Assembly (NCBI GenBank): GCA_028692275.1
Contig: JAQUXR010000002.1
Location: 62,001 to 126,000 of the forward strand
Direction of reading: 5' to 3'
Origin: Frisingicoccus sp009929615
Lineage (GTDB): Bacteria; Bacillota; Clostridia; Lachnospirales; Lachnospiraceae
Length of the DNA stretch: 64,000 nt
The translations under genes and the position numbers were made by a program. Positions within the stretch are counted from its first letter, which is position 1, and each line of letters begins with the position of its first letter. Positions 17,547-26,843 of this stretch are shown one piece after another. A model generated the notes under the pieces. That model worked only from the letters and a program-made list of their open reading frames with translations. It searched no databases and was not told the origin of the DNA.

Positions 17547-18416
17547 TCATTTTATTTTTTTATTTAATACATTGGACAGATTTGCGAACTGTTCTAAGGT
17601 TAAAGCTTCACCACGGACGGATTCTGGGAGACCTGCCTCTCGAATCGCATCGACAATATCCTCTTTGGAAACTTCAATCAGGTCAGAGTTTTTCAAGCCA
17701 TTCTGCAATGTTTTTCTACGTTGGTTAAAGGATGCACGGATAATTTTAAATAAAAGTTTTTCATTATCCACCTGCACCGCCGGTTTTTCATGACGTTTCA
17801 AACTGATAACGGCCGAGTCCACATTCGGTCTGGGAATAAAACAGTTGGCAGGAACACGTGCTGTAAGAATCGGCTCTGCATAATACTGAACAGCCAGTGA
17901 AAGAGCTCCATATTCCTTGCTTCCCGGACCTACCCGCATTCTGTCAGCAACTTCTTTCTGTACCATCACTGTAATATTATCAATCGGCACATGGCTTTCA
18001 AAAAGCCCCATAATAATCGGTGTTGTAATATAATAAGGCAGATTTGCTACGACTTTAATCGGCTTTCCATGATTCTTCTCTAATGCCAGTGCACGAATAT
18101 CCACTTTGAGAATATCCTCATTAATAATCGTCACATTATCATATCCGGCTAAAGTTTCCTGTAAAATGGGTATCAGTTTTTTGTCAATCTCTACAGCAGC
18201 AACCTCTCTGGCTGCCTCTGCCAGATACTGTGTCATCGTTCCAATCCCTGGTCCGATTTCTAATACAAAATCATCTTCCGACACCTGGGCACCTTCTATG
18301 ATTTTAGAAATTACATGCTCATCGATAAGAAAATTCTGGCCAAATTTCTTTTGAAATGTAAAATCGTATTTTTTAATTGTTTCTATAGTTCGTTGCGGAT
18401 TTGATAGTTTTTCCAT
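17547..18416 (-). CDS. rsmA: 16S rRNA A1518/A1519 N6-dimethyltransferase
   Basis: 289 aa (ksgA is the older name). SAM-binding Rossmann motifs are visible: GQNFLIDEHVISKI, VLEIGPGIGTMTQYLAE (motif I, ~res 48-64), VAAVEIDKKLIPIL, and the catalytic NLPYYITTPIIM (N-L-P-Y/F, ~res 125), followed by the C-terminal FIPRPNVDSAVI and FNQRRKTLQNGL segments. It dimethylates two adenosines at the end of helix 45 during small-subunit assembly. Length is normal. GAGG precedes the ATG, and a consensus promoter lies upstream. Confidence 0.97.
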   Translation of the reverse strand: MEKLSNPQRTIETIKKYDFTFQKKFGQNFLIDEHVISKIIEGAQVSEDDFVLEIGPGIGTMTQYLAEAAREVAAVEIDKKLIPILQETLAGYDNVTIINEDILKVDIRALALEKNHGKPIKVVANLPYYITTPIIMGLFESHVPIDNITVMVQKEVADRMRVGPGSKEYGALSLAVQYYAEPILTARVPANCFIPRPNVDSAVISLKRHEKPAVQVDNEKLLFKIIRASFNQRRKTLQNGLKNSDLIEVSKEDIVDAIREAGLPESVRGEALTLEQFANLSNVLNKKIK

Positions 18417-18450
18417 GCACGTCCTCTTTCATTCTATCTTGTTTTTAAAC

Positions 18451-18479
18451 AGTGTAGCCCCCACAGCCCGGATTGTCAA
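18451..18479 (-). promoter_or_regulatory. Sigma-A promoter of rsmA
   Basis: Minus-strand TTGACA (18474-18479), 17-bp spacer, TACACT (18451-18456). Confidence 0.7.
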
Positions 18480-18496
18480 CCAATTCTGAACACCGC

Positions 18497-18525
18497 TTGC
18501 GATTGAAGTCCAAATTTGCTATACT
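18497..18525 (+). promoter_or_regulatory. Promoter of the metallophosphoesterase gene
   Basis: TTGCGA (18497-18502), 17-bp spacer, TATACT (18520-18525), 46 nt before the ATG. It is back to back with the rsmA promoter. Confidence 0.65.
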
Positions 18526-18570
18526 TACAGCAAATACACACGATGATGAACATTTTAGGAAGGAAACTCT

Positions 18571-19767
18571 ATGATTGCACTTTATTTGTCCCCTTTATAT
18601 CTTATCGGAAATATATATATTTGTTTCCGAACCCTACAGTGGCTGTCGGTCTGTTTTGAGACTGCCAAAAAACCGGCATTCCGCCTCATCTTTATTGCCC
18701 TGTATGTCTTTATTGCCGCCTCAATCGCCTTGGCATTTATCATGCCGCACTCGAAAGTCCAGCGAATCATTGCCCATATCAGCACCTTCTGGTTTGGCAT
18801 TATCCTTTATATTATTCTCACTTTAGCGGTCGCAGAACTTATACGACTGATTCTGAAAATAACAAAGATTGTTCCTGCCGAGGTTCTTGCCTCCAGAAAA
18901 GCCTTTGTTATCAGCGGACTTTTATGTGTCATTGTTATTGCCGCTGTCAGTATCTGGGGTATTTATAATGCAACCCATGTTCAGGACACTTTTTATGAAG
19001 TAACCATTGATAAAGACGGCGGTAATCTGGATGAATTAGATATTGCCCTTGTCGCAGACCTCCATCTGGGATATACCATCGGTACGGACATGATGCAGCA
19101 GATGGTCGATAAAATTAATGCCCAGAATCCGGATATTGTTCTCATTGCCGGAGATATTTTTGACAATGACTACGATGCCATGGAAAGCCCTGAAGAATTA
19201 ATTCACATTCTTTCCGGAATTCAAAGTAAATACGGTGTTTATGCAGTTTACGGCAACCATGATGCCGCCGAAAAAATTCTTGCCGGCTTCACTTTCCCTT
19301 CAGACGAAAAAAAGATGAGCGATATTCGAATGGATGAATTTCTGGAGAAAGCCAATATTCAGCTCATTACAGAGGAAACCCTTTTGATTGATGATTCTTT
19401 CTATCTGGTTGGCCGTGCTGATGAAGAACGTCCCGGCCGGGATGTGGAAGAGCGACTGACACCAGAAGCGATTATGTCCAACCTTGATGCCTCTAAACCA
19501 GTTATCGTTATGGAACATGAACCTAAGTTCCTTCAGGAAGTTGCAGATGCAGGCATTGACCTTCACCTCTGCGGACATACCCATGATGGACAGACTTTCC
19601 CCGCAAATCTCACAACCAAGCTTATCTGGGAGAATTCTGCCGGATATCTGAAAAAAGATGATATGCAGAGTATTGTCACCTCTGGCGTTGGCCTTTTCGG
19701 TCCAAACATGAGAGTTGGCACAAAGAGCGAAGTCGTACATATTAAAGTCCATTTTTCCGGGAACTAA
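18571..19767 (+). CDS. Membrane-anchored calcineurin-like metallophosphoesterase
   Basis: 398 aa. Four N-terminal hydrophobic helices (residues ~1-135) are followed by a metallophosphoesterase domain with all five metal motifs: ADLHLG (D-x-H), AGDIFDND (GDxxD), YGNHD, VMEHEP and CGHTHDGQ. This architecture matches YkuE/YaeI-type phosphoesterases, which act at the membrane surface on lipid-linked or cell-wall phosphates; the substrate here is unknown. The ATG is preceded by AGGAAGG. It is a single-gene unit between its own promoter and a shared terminator. Confidence 0.9.
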   Translation: MIALYLSPLYLIGNIYICFRTLQWLSVCFETAKKPAFRLIFIALYVFIAASIALAFIMPHSKVQRIIAHISTFWFGIILYIILTLAVAELIRLILKITKIVPAEVLASRKAFVISGLLCVIVIAAVSIWGIYNATHVQDTFYEVTIDKDGGNLDELDIALVADLHLGYTIGTDMMQQMVDKINAQNPDIVLIAGDIFDNDYDAMESPEELIHILSGIQSKYGVYAVYGNHDAAEKILAGFTFPSDEKKMSDIRMDEFLEKANIQLITEETLLIDDSFYLVGRADEERPGRDVEERLTPEAIMSNLDASKPVIVMEHEPKFLQEVADAGIDLHLCGHTHDGQTFPANLTTKLIWENSAGYLKKDDMQSIVTSGVGLFGPNMRVGTKSEVVHIKVHFSGN

Positions 19768-19769
19768 AA

Positions 19770-19832
19770 ATAAAAGCCAGGTATTCGCTGGGAGCTGTCA
19801 CAAACTTCCGTAGAATATCTGGCTTTTTTATT
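19770..19832. terminator. Bidirectional terminator
   Basis: AAAAGCCAGGTATTC (19772-19786) pairs with GAATATCTGGCTTTT (19813-19827) around a large loop, with A and T tracts at the two ends. It serves the metallophosphoesterase gene and the converging tatD gene. Confidence 0.8.
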
Positions 19833-20624
19833 TTATTCGCTCATACGATACATCTTCCTGCCATTCTCCCAGGTCACAGCCTCAACCTCTTCCTCAGAGA
19901 GACCCTTCAGCTCACTAATCATTTTTACCACATAGGGCAGATTCAGAGAACTGTTTCTCTTTCCCCGGTTTGGTTCCGGTGTCAGATAAGGGCAGTCCGT
20001 CTCAAGAACAATCCGGTCCATCGGTGCATACTGAACAACTTCTTTTAAAACTCTGGCATTTTTATACGTCACAACGCCGCCTATTCCCATATAGAACCCT
20101 TTATTTAAGTAATTTTTTGCCATTTCCACAGAATAGGAATAGCAATGAACAACGCCGCCTATATCCTCACACTTTAAACCATCCATCATATCCCATGTAT
20201 CCTTTGCAGCTTCTCTGGAGTGAATAACCACTGGAAGTTCCACCTTCCGTGCCAGTTCCATCTGCTGCTCAAACCAGTATTTCTGCTTATTCCGACGTTC
20301 GACATCTTTTTCCCAATAATAATCCAGGCCAATCTCGCCTACCGCAACGATTTTTCCTTTTTTCTCTACAGATTCTTCAACCAGGCCTGTTAACCATTTA
20401 AAGGATTCTTCATTCAGGCAGTCCACATCACTCGGATGAACCCCTGCTGCCGCATAGATAAAATCATAGGCTTTCGCCAATTCCACCGCTCTTCGCGTGG
20501 ATTCAATATCTGCTCCGATATCTACAACTCTCCCGATACCGGCTTCCTTTAACCGGACAAACAGCTCTTCTCTATCTTTATTAAATTGCTTATCATCATA
20601 ATGTGCATGTGTATCAAATATCAT
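19833..20624 (-). CDS. TatD family deoxyribonuclease/metal-dependent hydrolase
   Basis: 263 aa. The TIM-barrel metal sites are visible: FDTHAHYDD at the N-terminus (HxH), GEIGLDYYW (Glu), VIHSREA (His), GGVVHCYS (His) and LETDCPYLTP (Asp). By family it is a metal-dependent 3'-5' exonuclease or related hydrolase in the cytoplasm. I place the start at the ATG at 20624 because GGAGG sits 6 nt upstream and the protein then opens with the conserved motif. It is 13 bp downstream of the LysR gene and probably shares its transcript. TatD is often next to metG, which lies about 2 kb further on here. Confidence 0.93.
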   Translation of the reverse strand: MIFDTHAHYDDKQFNKDREELFVRLKEAGIGRVVDIGADIESTRRAVELAKAYDFIYAAAGVHPSDVDCLNEESFKWLTGLVEESVEKKGKIVAVGEIGLDYYWEKDVERRNKQKYWFEQQMELARKVELPVVIHSREAAKDTWDMMDGLKCEDIGGVVHCYSYSVEMAKNYLNKGFYMGIGGVVTYKNARVLKEVVQYAPMDRIVLETDCPYLTPEPNRGKRNSSLNLPYVVKMISELKGLSEEEVEAVTWENGRKMYRMSE

Positions 20625-20637
20625 AATCTGCCTCCAC

Positions 20638-21486
20638 CTATAATTCAAATTTATCAAAAAAAATCTTTGTAATATTAGAAATATACCGGTCATCCCGGCG
20701 TACCAGCATTAACTGGTTTCTCAATTCTTCTTCTCTCAGTCTCCACACTCTTATATCTGAAACACCTGTAACAAACGATTCAGGAAGGAGTGCCATACCC
20801 ATACCTGTTCGTGCCATTGCGAGACAGGTCCATGCATTATCTGCCATACATGCAATGCGAAGTGTCATCCCCCGGCTTTCAAAAAACTGCCGGGCCAGAT
20901 TTTCCCATCGCCGATATAAAATAAACGGTTTTTCACCAATGGCCTCAATAGGTGCGTCTTTTTCCAAATCCCCATAAATACCTGCTGCCACCATATACTC
21001 TTCTTTATACTTATGACATATAAAACCATCTTCCGGAAAAGGTGACCGAACCAGTGCCAAATCTGTTTGATTCGTTTTCAGCATATCCAGCAGCTGAAAG
21101 GTATTTCCCTCATAAATCTGGAAATTGACATCCGGATATTCTTCCCGAAAGTGGGTCAACTGTTCTGTTGTATGCTTCGTTGCTGATGAGGATACCATAC
21201 CGATTCTCAAAGTACCTCCCATACGGCTGCCCAGATTGTCAACTTCCATCTTCGTCACCGAAGCCATGTCCAGAATCGTCTTCGAACGCTGGTACATAAG
21301 TTTCCCCGCATCGGTTAAAGTAATACTGCGCAGTCCCCGCTCAAAAAGCACGGTTCCCAGTTCACTTTCCAAAGACTTCATCTGAGTACTCAAAGGCGGC
21401 TGGGATATATGCAGTTTCTTAGCCGCCGCCGAAATACTTCCTTCATCTACAATGGCTGTAAAATAGGCTAACTGTTTTAAATCCAT
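20638..21486 (-). CDS. LysR family transcriptional regulator
   Basis: 282 aa. The winged helix-turn-helix spans residues ~1-60 (LKQLAYFTAIVDEGSISAAA, LHISQPPLSTQMKSLE), and the substrate-binding domain fills ~90-280. The start is the ATG at 21486, with GGTGGAG 4 nt upstream; an in-frame ATG at 21498 has no such site. It diverges from the two-gene chromate-type transporter 117 bp away, a typical layout for LysR control, so I infer it regulates those genes and itself. The effector is unknown. Confidence 0.9.
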   Translation of the reverse strand: MDLKQLAYFTAIVDEGSISAAAKKLHISQPPLSTQMKSLESELGTVLFERGLRSITLTDAGKLMYQRSKTILDMASVTKMEVDNLGSRMGGTLRIGMVSSSATKHTTEQLTHFREEYPDVNFQIYEGNTFQLLDMLKTNQTDLALVRSPFPEDGFICHKYKEEYMVAAGIYGDLEKDAPIEAIGEKPFILYRRWENLARQFFESRGMTLRIACMADNAWTCLAMARTGMGMALLPESFVTGVSDIRVWRLREEELRNQLMLVRRDDRYISNITKIFFDKFEL

Positions 21487-21603
21487 AAGCTCCACCATCC
21501 ATATGTTTTTCGTATATTTAATATACTTTTTTAATACTTTTCATATATCTATCTTTATGATATGATACCAATAGTTTCAAGAAAAATCAAGGGGGATAAA
21601 ATT

Positions 21604-22155
21604 ATGAAAGAATTACTGGACCTCTTCATGGCCTTTGCCCGCATTGGCGCCTTCACCTTTGGTGGCGGTTATGCCATGCTTCCTATGCTTCAGAAAGAAG
21701 TTGTAGAAAAATACCATTGGGCCACAGAAGATGAAATTATGGACTATTTTGCTATCGGTCAGTGTACACCGGGAATTATCGCTGTAAACACCTCGACTTT
21801 CGTCGGATACAAAACCCATGGCATTCTCGGGGGTATCGCCGCGACACTTGGCATCATTACACCATCTCTTATAATTATAACGATTATTGCAGCATTCCTG
21901 CAAAACTTCGCAGATTTAGCCGTTGTTAAGTATGCCTTTAACGGCATCCGTGCCTGCGTCTGCGTTTTGATTTTTAATGCGGTTTCTAAACTGGCAAAAA
22001 AATCTGTTGTTGATAAAATCTGTCTGGGTATCTGTATAGTTGTACTGCTCTTATCCTTATTCTCCCCATTATCTCCCGCTCTGATTGTCGTGCTGGCTGG
22101 TATTGCAGGCGTTGTCTTTAGACGCACAGGAATTGCAGGAGGTGAAAAGAAATGA
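21604..22155 (+). CDS. Chromate transporter family half-protein, first subunit
   Basis: 183 aa, about five to six membrane helices, single CHR domain. Family marks are ARIGAFTFGGGYAMLPMLQKE and the FAIGQCTPGIIAVNTSTFVG segment. Short CHR proteins are made as pairs of inverted topology that together equal one long ChrA. The ATG at 21604 follows GGGGGAT; an ATG at 21562 is not preceded by a ribosome site. Long homologues export chromate or sulfate; short-pair substrates are uncertain, so a chromate role here is only inferred. Confidence 0.9.
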   Translation: MKELLDLFMAFARIGAFTFGGGYAMLPMLQKEVVEKYHWATEDEIMDYFAIGQCTPGIIAVNTSTFVGYKTHGILGGIAATLGIITPSLIIITIIAAFLQNFADLAVVKYAFNGIRACVCVLIFNAVSKLAKKSVVDKICLGICIVVLLLSLFSPLSPALIVVLAGIAGVVFRRTGIAGGEKK

Positions 22156-22718
22156 CAGGTCTTTTACGTTTAGCTTTTGAATTTTTTAAAACCGGTCTTT
22201 TTGCCGTTGGTGGTGGACTTGCCACCCTCCCATTCTTATATGCTATGGGTGCAGCGACCGGGTGGTTCTCTGCTCAGGATGTTGCTAATATGATTGCTAT
22301 TTCCGAATCCACACCGGGACCTATGGGTGTTAATATGGCCACTTATGTAGGTTTTGCCTCCTTCGGCCTTCCAGGGGCACTGATTGGACCTTTAGCTCTG
22401 GTATTCCCATCCGTTGTTATTATTATCATCATATCTAAGATATTGAATAAGTTCAAAGAATCTAAGATGGTTCAGGATGTCTTTTATGGTCTTCGTCCTG
22501 CCTCTACCGGATTGATTATTGCAGCCGGCCTCGGTGTAGCTAAGATTGCCTTACTTCATCTGGACCAATTTGAGATTACAAAGAGTCTGGGTGACTTGCT
22601 TAATTATAAAGCCATACTTCTCGCCCTGGTTATTTATCTCATTATGAAAAAGAAAGATTTACATCCAATCCTTATGGTTGTCGCCTCAGCCATTGTAGGT
22701 ATTGTGTTTAAATTTTAA
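22152..22718 (+). CDS. Chromate transporter family half-protein, second subunit
   Basis: 188 aa, single CHR domain with FKTGLFAVGGGLATLPFLYA and AISESTPGPMGVNMATYVGF. The start overlaps the stop of the first half by 4 nt (ATGA), so the two are translationally coupled and probably form one transporter. Both halves keep the Gly-rich helix and the TPG motif. A very strong terminator follows. Confidence 0.9.
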   Translation: MTGLLRLAFEFFKTGLFAVGGGLATLPFLYAMGAATGWFSAQDVANMIAISESTPGPMGVNMATYVGFASFGLPGALIGPLALVFPSVVIIIIISKILNKFKESKMVQDVFYGLRPASTGLIIAAGLGVAKIALLHLDQFEITKSLGDLLNYKAILLALVIYLIMKKKDLHPILMVVASAIVGIVFKF

Positions 22719-22735
22719 ATTGCCTAGAATTATGC

Positions 22736-22779
22736 AAAAGAGGGCATGGGAATATCATATATTCCCATGCCCTCTTTTT
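22736..22779. terminator. Strong bidirectional terminator
   Basis: A perfect 20-bp stem (22736-22755 against 22759-22778) with a CAT loop, A-rich on one side and T-rich on the other, between the convergent chromate-transporter and metG genes. Confidence 0.93.
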
Positions 22780-22799
22780 ATATCTTCAATTCTTATTTA

Positions 22800-24761
22800 T
22801 TAACAGATTTCTGCACCTGCAGGCATTTCTCTCTCTGGTACCATAAGTGAAAGATTACCGTCTGCATCCTCAGCACATAAAATCATGCCTTCAGATAAAA
22901 CTCCTGCCAGCTTGGCCGGTTTCAGATTCACAACAACCATGACCTTCTTACCAACCATCTCCTCTGGTGAATAATGGGCTTTAATACCGGATACAATCTG
23001 ACGTACCTGACTGCCAATTTTAACCTGAGAACAAAGCAGTTTCTTCGACTTCTTCACAGCTTCACAGGAAATAATCTCACCAACCTGGAACTGAAGCTTT
23101 CCGAAATCATCAAATGTAATCTCTGGTTTTGTTTCAATATCAATACCGCTTTCCATCGCCTCTGCCTTCGCTGCTTCAGCTTCTTTTGCCGCTTTTGCTG
23201 CTTCAAGTTTTTCCATGAATTCCTTCATATCAATACGTGCAAAAAGAATCTCTGGTTTTTCTATAACTTTAATCCCCTGTTCCATAAGACCAAAGCTGTC
23301 CAGTTTGAGATAATCCCTTTCCTGTGTACCAATCTGGTCTAAAATCTTCTTAGCCGTTGTTGGCAGGAAAAATTCCAGGCAGACAGCGCCCATACGAATA
23401 CCTTCAAACAGGTTATAAAGGACAGTAGCCAGACGGTCTTTCTTCGCATCGTCCTTTGCAAGAATCCAAGGCTCTGTTTCATCAATGTATTTATTACAAC
23501 GTCGGAAAAGTGTAAAAATCTCAGAAATAGCATCTGCCACACGAAGTTTTTCCATCTTCGCCGCTACTTTTCCCGGTGTTTCTAAAGCAACGCGTTTTAA
23601 ATCTTCATCCACAGCTTCATCTGCACCCGGATTGGAAACAACACCATCAAAATATTTATTCGTCATGGAAATTGTACGATTTACAAGGTTTCCAAGAATA
23701 TTTGCCAGGTCAGAGTTCATACGTTCAACCATCAATTCCCATGTGATTGAACCATCATTATCAAAAGGCATCTCATGAAGAACGAAGTATCTTACCGCAT
23801 CTACGCCAAAATAATCAACTAAATCATCTGCATAGATAACATTCCCTTTAGACTTGCTCATCTTTCCTTCACCAACTAAAAGCCAAGGATGTCCAAATAC
23901 CTGTTTCGGAAGTGGAATATCCAATGCCATCAGCATAATTGGCCAGTAAATGGTATGGAAACGGATGATATCCTTTCCAATCAGATGAAGGTCTGCCGGC
24001 CAGTATTTTTCAACCATAGCATCACTGTTGCCATCCAGGTCAAATCCAAGACCTGTCAGGTAATTGCTGAGTGCATCAATCCACACATATACAACATGTT
24101 TTGGATCAAAAGGCACCTGAATACCCCATGTAAAAGAGGTTCGGGATACACACAAATCCTGAAGTCCAGGTAAGAGGAAATTATTCATAATCTCGTTCTT
24201 TCTGGATTCCGGCTGAATAAACTCCGGATGGGTATTAATATGCTCAATTAAACGGTCTGCATACTTGCTCATCTTAAAGAAATAGGCATCTTCCTTGGCA
24301 TCTGTAACTTCTCGTCCACAATCCGGGCATTTGCCATCCACCAGCTGGCTCTCTGTAAAGAAAGACTCACATGGTGTACAGTACTTTCCTTCATAGTAGC
24401 CCTTATAAATATCTCCCTGCTCATAAAGCTTTGTAAAAATCTTCTGAACCTGAGCCTCGTGGTCTGCATCTGTTGTCCGGATAAAACGGTCATAAGATGT
24501 GTCCATTAAATCCCAGATGCGCTTAATCTCACCGGCAACATTATCCACAAATTCCTTTGGGGTAATGCCTGCTTCTTTTGCTTTAATCTCAATCTTCTGT
24601 CCATGCTCATCGGTTCCTGTCTGGAAACGTACATCATAACCCTGCGCTCTTTTAAACCGCGCGATACTATCTGCAAGAATAATCTCGTAAGTATTACCAA
24701 TATGAGGCTTTCCGGATGTATAAGCAATGGCTGTTGTTATATAATAGGGTTTTTTTGACAT
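22800..24761 (-). CDS. metG: Methionyl-tRNA synthetase
   Basis: 653 aa, class I synthetase. Seen: the HIGH-type motif KPHIGNTYE (~res 14), a zinc knuckle (YCTPCES...GKCPDCGREV, ~res 125-150), the KMSKS loop GEGKMSKSKGNV (~res 298), an anticodon domain, and a C-terminal tRNA-binding EMAP-like domain (~545-653, FDDFGKLQFQVGEI). It charges tRNA-Met. The start is the ATG at 24761 with AAGGGAGG upstream; the in-frame ATG at 24782 overlaps that site's flank. The 5' leader is short, without room for a T-box or SAM riboswitch. Confidence 0.97.
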   Translation of the reverse strand: MSKKPYYITTAIAYTSGKPHIGNTYEIILADSIARFKRAQGYDVRFQTGTDEHGQKIEIKAKEAGITPKEFVDNVAGEIKRIWDLMDTSYDRFIRTTDADHEAQVQKIFTKLYEQGDIYKGYYEGKYCTPCESFFTESQLVDGKCPDCGREVTDAKEDAYFFKMSKYADRLIEHINTHPEFIQPESRKNEIMNNFLLPGLQDLCVSRTSFTWGIQVPFDPKHVVYVWIDALSNYLTGLGFDLDGNSDAMVEKYWPADLHLIGKDIIRFHTIYWPIMLMALDIPLPKQVFGHPWLLVGEGKMSKSKGNVIYADDLVDYFGVDAVRYFVLHEMPFDNDGSITWELMVERMNSDLANILGNLVNRTISMTNKYFDGVVSNPGADEAVDEDLKRVALETPGKVAAKMEKLRVADAISEIFTLFRRCNKYIDETEPWILAKDDAKKDRLATVLYNLFEGIRMGAVCLEFFLPTTAKKILDQIGTQERDYLKLDSFGLMEQGIKVIEKPEILFARIDMKEFMEKLEAAKAAKEAEAAKAEAMESGIDIETKPEITFDDFGKLQFQVGEIISCEAVKKSKKLLCSQVKIGSQVRQIVSGIKAHYSPEEMVGKKVMVVVNLKPAKLAGVLSEGMILCAEDADGNLSLMVPEREMPAGAEIC

Positions 24762-24801
24762 GATTTTTCCTCCCTTAATCAATCGTTATAGCTAATTTCT
24801 T

Positions 24802-24830
24802 ATTATAATATATCCCCGTTTTAAACACAA
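24802..24830 (-). promoter_or_regulatory. Promoter of metG
   Basis: Minus-strand TTGTGT (24825-24830), 17-bp spacer, TATAAT (24802-24807), about 40 nt before the ATG. Confidence 0.55.
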
Positions 24831-24940
24831 GGGTTCCTTTCCTTTTTCTGTCAAACAAAAATTTTTTCCATTATTTTCACATAAGGATACCTTTTTTTGC
24901 TATACTAAGATTATTAATAATTTAGGGAGGGATTTACAGA

Positions 24941-26728
24941 ATGAATACATCAAAAACTCTGAAAATGTTACTTATCTTTATCTGCTCTGCCGCTCTTCTG
25001 CTGACAGGCTGCGGTGCTGCCCCAACCACGTCAGGTGGAACCGGCAAAGCATCTTCCGAGACAGCCTTTGATGAGCTGACTATGGAGATTTTTAAAAATT
25101 ATGCAAGCAGTGATACTTTAACACTGAATTACACACTTAAAGACCCGTCCGCCTATGGTATCGAGATGGATGAACCTACCTGGGGTGAACTTTCTTTAAC
25201 AGATGATGACTTCGCCGAAGACAAAGCCCAGACTCAGTCCTATCTGGACCGTTTAAATGCCATTACAGGACTTGAAGGCGACCGCGCCCTTACTTATGAT
25301 GTCTTAAAATATTACCTTGAGGCTGAACTGGAAGGCTACGACTATATGTTTCTGGCCAATAACCTGGCTCCAATGCTTGGTTTCCAGAGTCAGTTCCCAA
25401 CAACTATGGCTGAGTATCATTTTGATACAGTTTCCAATGTCGATGACTATATTGCTCTTTTGGACAGCCTTGATGATTATGCGGCCCAGATTGCCCAGTT
25501 TGAAAACTTAAAAGCTGAAGCCGGATATGGCATGTGCCGTTCCGCCTTGGAAGAAGCTATCGCTGACTGCCAGTCCTTTATAGACAATCCGGAAGCAAAT
25601 CTCCTTATCGAAGTATTCCCTGCAAAATTAGATGAGCTGGGAGGATTATCCGATGATGAGAAGAATTCTTATATCGAAAAAAATAATGCTGCTGTCACAA
25701 ATTCTGTAATTCCGGCCTATCAGACACTTATCGACTGTCTGACCGCCCAGTTAGACAGTGCGCCGGAAGAAGGAAATCTTTCCAGCTATGCTAAGGGCCA
25801 GGACTACTACAAGTATTTGTTAAAATCCTCTGTGGGTACAGATAAAACACCGGAAGATCTCATTGAGCTGACAGAAGAAAAATTAAACACATCCCTCTTC
25901 TCACTGGCTATGATTATGCAGGCTAATCCAAATATTTTCGATGATTTTGCCAATGCCGAATTCTCACTGACAGACCCGACAGAAATTATTGAACACTTTA
26001 AATCCACACTCCTCACAGAACAGTTTCCAGCTGCTCCGGAAGCAAGCTATACATTAAAGAATGTCCCTGAATCTCTGTCCGACACTCTCAGTCCGGCAAT
26101 GTATTATATTCCACGGATTGACGATACCACAAACAACCAGATTTATCTGAATCTGACAGAGAACGTCGGCAATCAGCTGATGCCTACTTTAGCCCATGAA
26201 GGCTATCCGGGACATATGTATCAGATAACCTATTATTTTAACACCAAGCCTGACCCAGTCCGCAATGTTTACGAAAACCTTGGTTATGTCGAAGGCTGGG
26301 CTTCCTATGTCGAAGGCCTCTCTTATTACTACTGTGGATTCAACGAGGATCTTGCGGATTTCTCATCCATCTACAGCAATGCCTTCGCACTCAACCTTTA
26401 CTGCCGTATGGATTTAGGCATTCACTATGAAGGCTGGTCTCTGGCTGAAGCTGCTGAATTCATCGGTCAGTATTTAACAATGGATGATGGTGCTGTTGAA
26501 GAAATTTATAATATCGTTTTATATAATCCAACCAACTATCTGGTTTACGGTATTGGTATGGACGAAATTTTAGAACTGAAAGAAAATATGGAAGAAAATC
26601 AGGACGAAAACTTTGATGTCAAAGAATTCCACAAGCAATTATTAGACCTTGGTCCTGCACCATTTTCCATCATTAAGAAATATATGCCCGATGCTGCTGA
26701 GGCAGAAACCGAATCTGCATCTAAATAG
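24941..26728 (+). CDS. DUF885 family lipoprotein, putative zinc metallopeptidase
   Basis: 595 aa. A signal peptide with lipobox LLTGC (~res 24) is followed by a Thr/Ser/Gly linker. The DUF885 body carries a zinc-site candidate HEGYPGH (~res 425) and a downstream glutamate segment, NLGYVEGWASYVEGL (~res 445-459), as in M32/M3-like gluzincins. It should be anchored on the outer face of the membrane and act on peptides; the activity is inferred from the fold. GGGAGGG lies upstream of the ATG. It is probably monocistronic, ahead of pckA, which has its own promoter. Confidence 0.88.
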   Translation: MNTSKTLKMLLIFICSAALLLTGCGAAPTTSGGTGKASSETAFDELTMEIFKNYASSDTLTLNYTLKDPSAYGIEMDEPTWGELSLTDDDFAEDKAQTQSYLDRLNAITGLEGDRALTYDVLKYYLEAELEGYDYMFLANNLAPMLGFQSQFPTTMAEYHFDTVSNVDDYIALLDSLDDYAAQIAQFENLKAEAGYGMCRSALEEAIADCQSFIDNPEANLLIEVFPAKLDELGGLSDDEKNSYIEKNNAAVTNSVIPAYQTLIDCLTAQLDSAPEEGNLSSYAKGQDYYKYLLKSSVGTDKTPEDLIELTEEKLNTSLFSLAMIMQANPNIFDDFANAEFSLTDPTEIIEHFKSTLLTEQFPAAPEASYTLKNVPESLSDTLSPAMYYIPRIDDTTNNQIYLNLTENVGNQLMPTLAHEGYPGHMYQITYYFNTKPDPVRNVYENLGYVEGWASYVEGLSYYYCGFNEDLADFSSIYSNAFALNLYCRMDLGIHYEGWSLAEAAEFIGQYLTMDDGAVEEIYNIVLYNPTNYLVYGIGMDEILELKENMEENQDENFDVKEFHKQLLDLGPAPFSIIKKYMPDAAEAETESASK

Positions 26729-26752
26729 ATGCAGCCGCCGGATTCTCCTTTC

Positions 26753-26781
26753 TTGACATTCGGCCCATAGTTGTTTATAGT
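26753..26781 (+). promoter_or_regulatory. Sigma-A promoter of pckA
   Basis: TTGACA (26753-26758), 17-bp spacer, TATAGT (26776-26781), giving a leader of about 55 nt before the pckA ATG. Confidence 0.75.
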
Positions 26782-26843
26782 TGTATTTAAGGGTTTATGA
26801 GTCGTTTACGGCTCGTATGAAATATGAATGAGGAGGATATATT

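Noticed and set aside
24762..24940. T-box or SAM riboswitch before metG
   Set aside because: The promoter lies ~40 nt before the ATG and no specifier stem or T-box core is visible.
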